Assembly (NCBI GenBank): GCA_009992615.1
Contig: JAACVA010000067.1
Location: 1 to 13,927 of the forward strand
DNA from: Rhodobacterales bacterium
Lineage (GTDB): Bacteria; Pseudomonadota; Alphaproteobacteria; Rhodobacterales; Rhodobacteraceae
Direction of reading: 5' to 3'
DNA length: 13,927 nt
Shown: one piece after another, positions 1 to 6,156 of the stretch
Numbering within the stretch: the stretch's first letter is position 1
How the letters are laid out: each line of letters opens with the position of its first letter
Notes under the pieces: model-generated
What the model saw: only the letters and a program-made list of their open reading frames with translations
Database searches by the model: none
What the model was told of the DNA's origin: nothing
Position numbers and translations under genes: made by a program

Positions 1-540
1 ACGGTGGAGCGCACCCATGTCGTGACCGATGAATTTTGCCGCACCGGGGTGGAGGGCGTGTTTGCGATCGGCGATCTGGCGGGGGCGCCGTGGCTGGCGC
101 ACAAGGCCAGCCACGAAGGGGTGATGGTGGCCGAATTGATCGCCGGTGGGCATCCGCACCCGATCAAGCCGAACAGCATCGCCGGTTGTACCTATTGCCA
201 GCCACAGATCGCCAGTGTTGGTTTGACCGAGGCGCAGGCGCAAGAGGCCGGGCACAAGGTGCGCGTCGGGCGGTTTCCGTTCATCGGCAATGGCAAGGCG
301 ATTGCCCTGGGCGAGGCGGAAGGAATGGTGAAAACTGTCTTTGACGCGGAAACCGGCGAACTTCTGGGCGCGCATATGGTGGGTGCCGAAGTGACCGAAC
401 TGATCCAAGGCTATGTCATAGGGCGACAGCTGGAAACCACCGAGGAAGAGTTGATCGAGGCCGTTTTCCCCCATCCCACCCTCAGTGAGATGATGCACGA
501 ATCGGTTCTCGATGCCTATGGGCGGGCGATCCATTTCTAG
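1..540 (+). CDS. lpd: Dihydrolipoyl dehydrogenase (E3), C-terminal part; 5' end outside the window
   Basis: This is the FAD-dependent E3 subunit of 2-oxoacid dehydrogenase complexes, which reoxidises the dihydrolipoyl arm and passes electrons to NAD+. The open frame runs in from the left edge, so the gene is 5'-truncated by the window; the redox disulfide and NAD-binding domains are missing. Visible are the FAD-contacting segment FAIGDLAGAPWLAHKA near the left edge and the whole dimerisation domain. The catalytic motif HPTLSE has its His codon at 472-474 and Glu codon at 487-489; together these form the His-Glu dyad that crosses the dimer interface. The C-terminus (VLDAYGRAIHF) resembles the E3 of alphaproteobacterial pyruvate dehydrogenase complexes more than the 2-oxoglutarate type. 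That assignment is an inference from remembered sequences, because the E1/E2 genes are not in view. It ends in TAG, and uvrA begins 165 bp downstream. Confidence 0.93.
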   Translation, partial: TVERTHVVTDEFCRTGVEGVFAIGDLAGAPWLAHKASHEGVMVAELIAGGHPHPIKPNSIAGCTYCQPQIASVGLTEAQAQEAGHKVRVGRFPFIGNGKAIALGEAEGMVKTVFDAETGELLGAHMVGAEVTELIQGYVIGRQLETTEEELIEAVFPHPTLSEMMHESVLDAYGRAIHF

Positions 541-559
541 AGGCGCCTCCTTACGGGTG

Positions 560-568
560 TTATCCACA
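560..568 (+). promoter_or_regulatory. Perfect DnaA-box sequence TTATCCACA
   Basis: The nine bases match the high-affinity DnaA box TTATCCACA exactly. The site lies in the lpd-uvrA intergenic region, 37 bp before the LexA box and about 140 bp before the uvrA start. It is a single copy: there is no cluster of boxes, AT-rich unwinding region or replication gene nearby, so it is not an origin. It may be a regulatory or titration site, or a chance match. Binding is inferred. Confidence 0.4.
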
Positions 569-604
569 GAAAGATTGAACCGAATCCTTGAAGAAGTGGT
601 AAAT

Positions 605-619
605 GTTCCCCAATCGTTC
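605..619 (+). promoter_or_regulatory. LexA (SOS) box GTTC-N7-GTTC upstream of uvrA
   Basis: The sequence GTTCCCCAATCGTTC fits the direct-repeat LexA operator known from Rhodobacter and other alphaproteobacteria (GTTC-N7-GTTC), which differs from the palindromic E. coli SOS box. It lies 86 bp before the uvrA ATG, in the only sizeable non-coding gap upstream of that gene. uvrA is a classic SOS gene, so site and target agree. I could not place a confident -35/-10 pair around it. Confidence 0.75.
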
Positions 620-705
620 CGAACGCGTGCTGGCGTCTGCAAGTATGACGCCTATCTAACGACCGTGGGCCTGGCACAGGTCTGCAAGCCAGTTTGAGGT
701 GGGCC

Positions 706-3564
706 ATGGCCGAGCATAAATTCATCGAGGTGCGCGGCGCGCGCGAACACAACCTGAAATCCATCGATGTGGACATTCCCCGCGATCAACTGGTGGTCAT
801 CACCGGCCTGTCGGGCAGCGGAAAATCCAGCCTTGCCTTCGACACCATCTATGCCGAGGGGCAGCGGCGGTATGTCGAATCCCTGTCGGCCTATGCGCGG
901 CAGTTTCTGGACATGATGCAGAAACCCGATGTGGATCACATCAGCGGCCTGTCGCCTGCCATCAGCATCGAACAGAAGACAACATCGAAAAACCCCCGGT
1001 CGACCGTCGGCACCGTGACTGAAATTTACGATTACCTGCGCCTGTTGTTTGCGCGCGTCGGCACGCCCTATTCCCCCGCCACCGGCCTGCCGATCGAGGC
1101 GCAACAGGTGCAGGACATGGTTGATCGCGTCATGGCGATGCCGGACGGTACACGCGGTTATCTTCTGGCGCCGGTCATCCGTGACCGCAAAGGCGAATAC
1201 CGCAAGGAATTCACGGATTTGCGCAAACAGGGGTTTCAGCGCGTCAAGGTGGACGGGCAGTTTTACGAACTGGACGACGCACCGACGCTGGACAAGAAAT
1301 TCCGCCATGACATCGATGTGGTGGTTGATCGTCTGGTCGTGCGGGCGGGGCTGGAAACCCGGCTGGCCGACAGTTTTCGCACCGCTCTCGATCTGGCCGA
1401 TGGCATCGCCATTCTGGAAACCGCTCCGGGCGAGGGCGACCCGGAACGGTTCACCTTCTCGGAAAAATTCGCCTGTCCTGTCAGTGGCTTTACCATACCC
1501 GAAATCGAACCGCGGCTGTTTTCGTTCAACGCGCCCTTCGGGGCCTGTCCGGTGTGCGATGGTCTGGGGGTTGAACTGTTTTTTGATGAACGGCTTGTCG
1601 TGCCGGATCAGAATTTGAAGATTTCCGATGGCGCCCTTGCACCCTGGCGCAAGGGTAAGTCACCGTATTTTTTACAGACAATTCAATCTATTGCGAAGCA
1701 TTATTCGTTCAACCCATCCACCAAATGGAAGGATCTGCCGCCAGACGTGCAACAGGTGTTCCTGTTCGGATCGGGCGAGACGGAAATTCCGTTCCGCTAT
1801 GACGAAGGCGGGCGTGTCTATAACGTCAGCCGTCCATTCGAGGGGGTGATCCCCAACATGGAACGCCGCTATCGCGAGACCGATTCAAGCTGGGTGCGCG
1901 AGGAATTCGAGCAATATCAGAACAACCGCCCCTGCGGTGCCTGCGGCGGCTATCGTCTGCGCCCCGAGGCTTTGGCGGTCAAGATTGACGGATTGCACGC
2001 CGGCCAAGTGGTGCAAATGTCGATCCGCGAGGCTTATGACTGGACATTGACGGTGCCCGATCACCTGACCCACCAGAAAAACGAAATCGCCCGCGCAATC
2101 CTCAAGGAAATCCGCGAAAGGCTGGGTTTTCTGAACAATGTGGGGCTGGATTATCTGACGCTGTCGCGCAACGCCGGCACGTTGTCAGGGGGCGAATCCC
2201 AGCGTATCCGTCTGGCCAGCCAGATCGGCAGTGGCCTGACCGGGGTGCTGTATGTGCTGGACGAGCCCAGCATCGGCTTGCACCAACGCGACAATGACCG
2301 TCTGTTGGAAACACTGAAAAACCTGCGCGATCAAGGCAATACCGTGATCGTCGTCGAACACGACGAGGAAGCGATCCGCGAGGCGGATTATGTGTTCGAC
2401 ATCGGCCCCGGCGCGGGCATTCATGGGGGCCGTGTGGTGGCCAAGGGCACACCCGCCGAGATCATGGCGGATGCAAACAGTGTAACGGGGCAATATCTGA
2501 CCGGAAAACGTGAGGTTCCCGTTCCCGCAACCCGCCGCAAGGGCAACAAGAAAAAGCTGACCGTCGTCAAGGCAACCGGCAACAACCTGCATGAGGTGAC
2601 TGTCGATTTCCCTCTGGGCAAGTTCGTCTGCGTCACAGGCGTGTCTGGTGGTGGAAAATCGACGCTGACCATCGAAACGTTGTTCAAGACCGCCAGTATG
2701 CGGCTCAATGGCGCCCGTCAGACGCCCGCGCCCTGCGAAACCATCAAGGGGCTGGAGCATCTGGACAAGGTGATCGACATTGATCAGCGGGCCATTGGGC
2801 GCACCCCGCGTTCAAACCCTGCGACCTATACCGGGGCCTTCACCCCGATCCGTGACTGGTTCGCCGGCCTGCCCGAGGCCAAGGCGCGGGGCTATAAACC
2901 GGGGCGGTTCAGCTTCAATGTCAAAGGTGGCCGCTGCGAGGCGTGTCAGGGCGACGGCGTGATCAAGATCGAGATGCATTTTCTGCCCGATGTCTATGTC
3001 GAATGTGAAACCTGCAAGGGCGCGCGGTATAACCGTGAAACTTTGGAAATTCGGTTCAAAGGCAAAAGCATAGCCGACGTTCTTGATATGACGGTTGAAG
3101 ATGCCCAAGAGTTTTTCAAAGCCGTGCCCAGCATTCGGGAAAAGATGGACGCGCTGGTGCGGGTGGGCCTTGGATATATCAAGGTTGGTCAGCAGGCGAC
3201 GACGCTGTCAGGCGGCGAGGCGCAGCGCGTGAAGCTGTCGAAAGAGCTGGCCAAACGATCCACCGGGCGCACGCTGTATATTCTTGATGAGCCAACCACC
3301 GGCTTGCACTTTGAAGATGTGCGCAAATTGTTGGAAGTGCTGCATGAATTGGTGGATCAGGGCAATTCTGTGGTGGTGATCGAACATAACCTCGACGTGG
3401 TGAAGACCGCCGACTGGGTCATCGACATCGGCCCCGAAGGCGGCGATGGCGGGGGACGGGTGGTCGCCACCGGCACCCCGGAACAGGTGGTGGAGGTCAG
3501 CGAAAGCCACACAGGGCGCTATCTGAAACCCTTGTTGGAGCGGCGCAGGGTGGCCGCAGAATAA
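706..3564 (+). CDS. uvrA: UvrABC excinuclease subunit A
   Basis: UvrA is the damage-sensing ATPase of nucleotide excision repair. It dimerises, scans DNA and loads UvrB at bulky or UV lesions. The protein is 952 aa, normal for the family. It has two ABC ATPase modules: Walker A GLSGSGKS at residues 34-41 and GVSGGGKS at 645-652, and signatures LSGGESQ (493-499) and LSGGEAQ (834-840), each followed by a DEP-containing Walker B. The zinc module GRCEACQG...CETCKG lies in the second half and a CGAC pair in the middle. The first zinc motif reads CPVS (Cys257, Ser260) before CPVC, so one usual Cys ligand is Ser. I chose the ATG at 706 because GAGGTGG lies just before it and the protein then starts MAEHKFIEVRGAREHNLK; a TTG at 694 is in frame but less likely. 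Regulation is probably SOS-controlled through the LexA box upstream. It converges on xth. Confidence 0.98.
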   Translation: MAEHKFIEVRGAREHNLKSIDVDIPRDQLVVITGLSGSGKSSLAFDTIYAEGQRRYVESLSAYARQFLDMMQKPDVDHISGLSPAISIEQKTTSKNPRSTVGTVTEIYDYLRLLFARVGTPYSPATGLPIEAQQVQDMVDRVMAMPDGTRGYLLAPVIRDRKGEYRKEFTDLRKQGFQRVKVDGQFYELDDAPTLDKKFRHDIDVVVDRLVVRAGLETRLADSFRTALDLADGIAILETAPGEGDPERFTFSEKFACPVSGFTIPEIEPRLFSFNAPFGACPVCDGLGVELFFDERLVVPDQNLKISDGALAPWRKGKSPYFLQTIQSIAKHYSFNPSTKWKDLPPDVQQVFLFGSGETEIPFRYDEGGRVYNVSRPFEGVIPNMERRYRETDSSWVREEFEQYQNNRPCGACGGYRLRPEALAVKIDGLHAGQVVQMSIREAYDWTLTVPDHLTHQKNEIARAILKEIRERLGFLNNVGLDYLTLSRNAGTLSGGESQRIRLASQIGSGLTGVLYVLDEPSIGLHQRDNDRLLETLKNLRDQGNTVIVVEHDEEAIREADYVFDIGPGAGIHGGRVVAKGTPAEIMADANSVTGQYLTGKREVPVPATRRKGNKKKLTVVKATGNNLHEVTVDFPLGKFVCVTGVSGGGKSTLTIETLFKTASMRLNGARQTPAPCETIKGLEHLDKVIDIDQRAIGRTPRSNPATYTGAFTPIRDWFAGLPEAKARGYKPGRFSFNVKGGRCEACQGDGVIKIEMHFLPDVYVECETCKGARYNRETLEIRFKGKSIADVLDMTVEDAQEFFKAVPSIREKMDALVRVGLGYIKVGQQATTLSGGEAQRVKLSKELAKRSTGRTLYILDEPTTGLHFEDVRKLLEVLHELVDQGNSVVVIEHNLDVVKTADWVIDIGPEGGDGGGRVVATGTPEQVVEVSESHTGRYLKPLLERRRVAAE

Positions 3565-3576
3565 CACCGCAAAGTG

Positions 3577-3625
3577 TTCGGGGGGCAATACGGCCCCCCC
3601 GAAGGGGCAATACGGCCCCCCCGAA
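3577..3625. terminator. Hairpin region between convergent uvrA and xth; possible bidirectional terminator
   Basis: A perfect 9-bp stem forms between TTCGGGGGG (3577-3585) and CCCCCCGAA (3595-3603), with a 9-nt loop. The same left arm could instead pair with an identical right arm at 3617-3625, because the element is duplicated. It lies in the 66-bp gap between the uvrA and xth stops, where a terminator is expected in both directions. No T-tract follows on either strand, so it is not a canonical intrinsic terminator. The terminator role is inferred. Confidence 0.5.
3582..3625. repeat. Perfect tandem duplication of a 22-bp unit
   Basis: Two identical 22-bp units lie head to tail at 3582-3603 and 3604-3625. 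Each consists of GGGGCAATACGG, seven C and GAA. The repeat fills most of the uvrA-xth convergent gap and stops 5 bp before the xth stop codon. The long C-runs and stem-forming arms make slippage during replication a likely origin. Confidence 0.9.
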
Positions 3626-3630
3626 AGGCA

Positions 3631-4410
3631 TCAGGCGGCCAGATCGACCCAGACCGGCACATGGTCCGAAGGTTTTTCATGCCCGCGCACCTCTTTTTCG
3701 ATCCAGCAGTCGTTCAGCAGGTCGGCGCATTGCGGCGTCAACAGAAAATGGTCGATGCGTATTCCGTTGTTCTTTTCCCAGGCGCCCGCCTGATAATCCC
3801 AGAAGGAATAGTGCCCCGGCCCTTGGGTGCGGGCGCGGAAAGCTTCGGTGAAGCCGAGGTTCAGGGTGCGGCGAAAGGCAGCGCGCGAGCTGGGCAGCGC
3901 CAGGGCATCTTCCTGCCAAGCCTCGGGGCGCGCCGCGTCTTCGTCCTGAATTATGATATTATAGTCACCCGCCATCAGCGCCGGCTCTTCCGCCGCCAAA
4001 AGACGTGCCGCGCGGGCCTGCAATCGCGCCATCCATGCCAGTTTATAGTCGTATTTCGGCCCCGGTGCCGGATTGCCGTTGGGCAGGTACAGCCCGCAGA
4101 GGCGCACCGCGCGTTCTCCGATTACCGTCGCCTCGATCCAGCGGGACTGTTCATCGGCCTCGTCGCCGGGCAGGCCGTGGGTCACATCCTCAAGCGGCAG
4201 GCGCGACAAAAGGGCGACGCCGTTGAACCCTTTTTGCCCGTGCGTGTGAACAGAATATCCTTTGTCTTCAAAATGTTCACGGGGAAAGTTCTGATCGAGG
4301 CTTTTGATCTCCTGCAAGATCGCCACATCCGGCGCTGTGTCGTCCAGCCAATCCGACAGGGCCTGTAACCGCGCCTTGATGCCGTTTATGTTGAAGGTCG
4401 CGATTTTCAT
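3631..4410 (-). CDS. xth: Exodeoxyribonuclease III (AP endonuclease)
   Basis: This Mg2+-dependent enzyme of base-excision repair cuts abasic sites and trims blocked 3' ends. The 259-aa protein is full length for the family and keeps the whole active site: FNINGIK with Asn7, LQEIKS with Glu34, LYLPNGN with Tyr108, GDYN with Asp149/Asn151, RIDH with Asp220, and the C-terminal SDHVPVW with His250. The start is the ATG at 4408-4410, giving MKIATFNINGIKARL, the usual N-terminus; the frame opens 12 codons earlier but that extension has no family counterpart. It lies 13 bp after the erpA-like gene on the same strand, so the two are probably co-transcribed. On the other side it converges on uvrA across the tandem hairpin repeat. 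Confidence 0.97.
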   Translation of the reverse strand: MKIATFNINGIKARLQALSDWLDDTAPDVAILQEIKSLDQNFPREHFEDKGYSVHTHGQKGFNGVALLSRLPLEDVTHGLPGDEADEQSRWIEATVIGERAVRLCGLYLPNGNPAPGPKYDYKLAWMARLQARAARLLAAEEPALMAGDYNIIIQDEDAARPEAWQEDALALPSSRAAFRRTLNLGFTEAFRARTQGPGHYSFWDYQAGAWEKNNGIRIDHFLLTPQCADLLNDCWIEKEVRGHEKPSDHVPVWVDLAA

Positions 4411-4423
4411 GAGACAGCCTGAT

Positions 4424-4750
4424 TTACATCGAAAACGACGTGCCACACCCGCAAGAAGACGTGGCGTTGGGATTTTCGATCACGAACCGCGCCCCGATCA
4501 GCTCTTCTGAAAAGTCGATCACCGCGTTGGACAGGAACGGCAGCGACACGGCATCCACCAGCACCTTTTGGCCATCCTTTTCCAGCACCAGATCGTCGGT
4601 CTCGGGCTGGTCCAGCTTGATGTCGTACTGAAACCCGGAACAGCCGCCGCCATCCACCGCCACGCGCAGCGCCTGGGGCATCTCGGCGCCATCGTTGATT
4701 TCGGCCAATCGGGCAAAGGCGCGGTCGGTCACCTTGGGGGGCAGAAGCAT
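4424..4750 (-). CDS. erpA: A-type iron-sulfur carrier (ErpA/IscA/HesB family)
   Basis: A-type carriers receive a nascent Fe-S cluster and pass it to apo-proteins in the cytosol. The 108-aa product has the three invariant cysteines: Cys37 in GGGCSGFQY and Cys100/Cys102 in the C-terminal CGCG motif. I chose the ATG at 4748-4750 (MLLPPKVTDRAF) because AAAGG lies upstream at a suitable distance and family members start here; an ATG 13 codons earlier (4787-4789) is possible. It is the first gene of a two-gene unit with xth and diverges from dgt. The ErpA versus IscA/SufA distinction cannot be made safely from this sequence, so the symbol is provisional. The pairing with xth is not explained by a direct pathway; exonuclease III itself contains no cluster. 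Confidence 0.9.
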   Translation of the reverse strand: MLLPPKVTDRAFARLAEINDGAEMPQALRVAVDGGGCSGFQYDIKLDQPETDDLVLEKDGQKVLVDAVSLPFLSNAVIDFSEELIGARFVIENPNATSSCGCGTSFSM

Positions 4751-4787
4751 GGCACAGCCTTTCACATTTTCTTGGGATGCTATTTGC

Positions 4788-4816
4788 AATATACGTCTGG
4801 TGGGACAGGCTCACAA
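4788..4816 (-). promoter_or_regulatory. Candidate sigma70-type promoter for erpA-xth
   Basis: On the minus strand TTGTGA (4811-4816) and TATATT (4788-4793) are 17 bp apart, matching 4/6 and 5/6 of the consensus -35 and -10. Transcription would begin near 4780, about 30 nt before the erpA ATG. On the plus strand TTCACA (4761-4766) and TGCAAT (4785-4790), 18 bp apart, could serve dgt, so the two promoters would overlap. Predicted from sequence only. Confidence 0.35.
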
Positions 4817-4827
4817 GAAGGCGCGAG

Positions 4828-6009
4828 ATGAAACAGGCAGTATATGCATCGCGGCCCGAGGACAGCCGTGGGCGGTTGTACTCGGAAGAGGAATCGACGT
4901 TTCGCAGTTGTTTCCAACGTGATCGTGACCGGATCATCCATGCCAGCGCGTTTCGGCGGCTGAAACACAAGACCCAGGTTTTTATCGAACACGAAGGCGA
5001 TTATTTTCGCACCCGCCTGACCCATAGCATCGAGGTGGCACAGGTGGCCCGCACGATCAGTGGCGTTCTGGGCCTCAACCCCGAACTGACCGAGGCGGTG
5101 GCCCTGGCCCATGATCTGGGCCATCCGCCGTTCGGCCACACCGGTGAAGAAGCATTGCAGGCGCTGATGGCACCCTATGGCGGGTTCGACCACAACGCAC
5201 AGGCGATCAAGATCGTGACGTCGCTGGAACGCCACTATGCCGATTTCGATGGGCTGAACCTGACCTGGGAGACGTTGGAGGGGATTGCCAAGCATAATGG
5301 CCCTGTCGCCCCCCCGCGGGGCGACGGCCCGGTCACCGGCGAGATTCCCTTTGCCCTGTCCGATTACAACGCCCGCCACGATCTGGAACTGTCCAGTTTC
5401 GCCAGTGCCGAGGCGCAGGTGGCGGCCCTGGCCGATGATATCGCCTATAACAACCACGACCTGCACGACGGGTTGCGCGCCGAATTGTTCAGCACCGACG
5501 AGTTGGCCGAGATGCCGCTGTTGTCGGGGTGTTTCGCGCAGGTTGATGCGTTGTATCCCGGGCTGAACTATTATCGTCGGCGGCACGAGGCGCTGCGCCG
5601 GTTCTTCGGCCTGCTGGTTGAAGATGTAATCGCCCAGGCGCAGACGCTGTTGCGCGAGGTGAATCCGCAGTCGGCCCAGGATGTGCGCGACTCCGGGCGC
5701 GGTGTGGTGCGATTTTCACCCGAGGTCTGGCGCGATCTGACGGTGATCCGCGACTTTCTGTTCCACCGTATGTATCGGGCGCCCAAGGTTGTCGAGATGC
5801 GCGCCAAGGTCACTGCGATCATCGAAGATCTGTTCCCGCTGTTCCTTGTGCAACCGGAGCTTTTGCCGAAACAATGGCGCAAGGATGTCGCCGAAGCCCA
5901 CAGCGACGTAGAACTGGCGCGCATCGTGGCGGATTACATCGCCGGGATGACCGACCGTTTCGCCATCCAGGAACATGGTCGGTTGTGCGGTGGTTCGGGC
6001 GTTGCCTGA
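4828..6009 (+). CDS. dgt: dGTP triphosphohydrolase-like protein (HD-domain dNTPase)
   Basis: Members of this HD-superfamily group hydrolyse dNTPs, classically dGTP, to deoxynucleoside and triphosphate, and so help set dNTP pools. The 393-aa product carries the metal-binding series His66 (RLTHSIEVAQ), His95-Asp96 (ALAHDLGHPPFGHTGE) and Asp203/204 (ADDIAYNNHDLHDG). It also has the conserved N-terminal FRRLKHKTQVF segment. The start is the ATG at 4828, preceded by AAGAAGG with 6-nt spacing; an in-frame ATG at 4777 would reach into the divergent promoter region. Substrate specificity is not certain, since proteins of this type often act on several dNTPs. It is divergent from erpA-xth, and argS follows 147 bp downstream on the same strand. 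Confidence 0.94.
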   Translation: MKQAVYASRPEDSRGRLYSEEESTFRSCFQRDRDRIIHASAFRRLKHKTQVFIEHEGDYFRTRLTHSIEVAQVARTISGVLGLNPELTEAVALAHDLGHPPFGHTGEEALQALMAPYGGFDHNAQAIKIVTSLERHYADFDGLNLTWETLEGIAKHNGPVAPPRGDGPVTGEIPFALSDYNARHDLELSSFASAEAQVAALADDIAYNNHDLHDGLRAELFSTDELAEMPLLSGCFAQVDALYPGLNYYRRRHEALRRFFGLLVEDVIAQAQTLLREVNPQSAQDVRDSGRGVVRFSPEVWRDLTVIRDFLFHRMYRAPKVVEMRAKVTAIIEDLFPLFLVQPELLPKQWRKDVAEAHSDVELARIVADYIAGMTDRFAIQEHGRLCGGSGVA

Positions 6010-6100
6010 GTATTTTTTGCAAGAAGAAGCTGACCGGCGGTGTCCTGTCTGCGCGGGCGATACGTCCGGGTTGGGGGGGTCGGGGCTGTGGCACGCACGA

Positions 6101-6128
6101 TTGACGCGGGCCGCCCAGATGTTAAACG
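6101..6128 (+). promoter_or_regulatory. Weak candidate promoter for argS
   Basis: The 147-bp gap after dgt contains TTGACG (6101-6106, 5/6 of the -35 consensus). A poor -10, TAAACG (6123-6128), follows at 16 bp. The implied start is about 20 nt before the argS ATG. Only the -35 is convincing; read-through from dgt is an alternative. I see no T-box or other leader structure in this gap. Confidence 0.3.
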
Positions 6129-6156
6129 CCAAGATCAAAGCATGGAAAGCCCGATC

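Noticed and set aside
560..619. Replication origin around the DnaA box
   Set aside because: There is a single box only, no AT-rich region and no dnaA, dnaN, parA or repABC genes nearby.
652..1308. Long open frame on the minus strand opposite the start of uvrA
   Set aside because: It lies almost entirely antisense to uvrA, whose motifs are unambiguous, and its translation resembles no family; antisense open frames are expected in GC-rich coding DNA.
3574..4368. 264-codon plus-strand frame opposite xth
   Set aside because: The opposite strand encodes a complete exonuclease III with every catalytic residue, and the plus-strand product has no recognisable motif.
5305..5325. Perfect 8-bp stem (GTCGCCCC / GGGGCGAC) inside dgt
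   Set aside because: It falls in a GC-rich, apparently variable coding loop with no T-tract or regulatory context, and is best explained by base composition.
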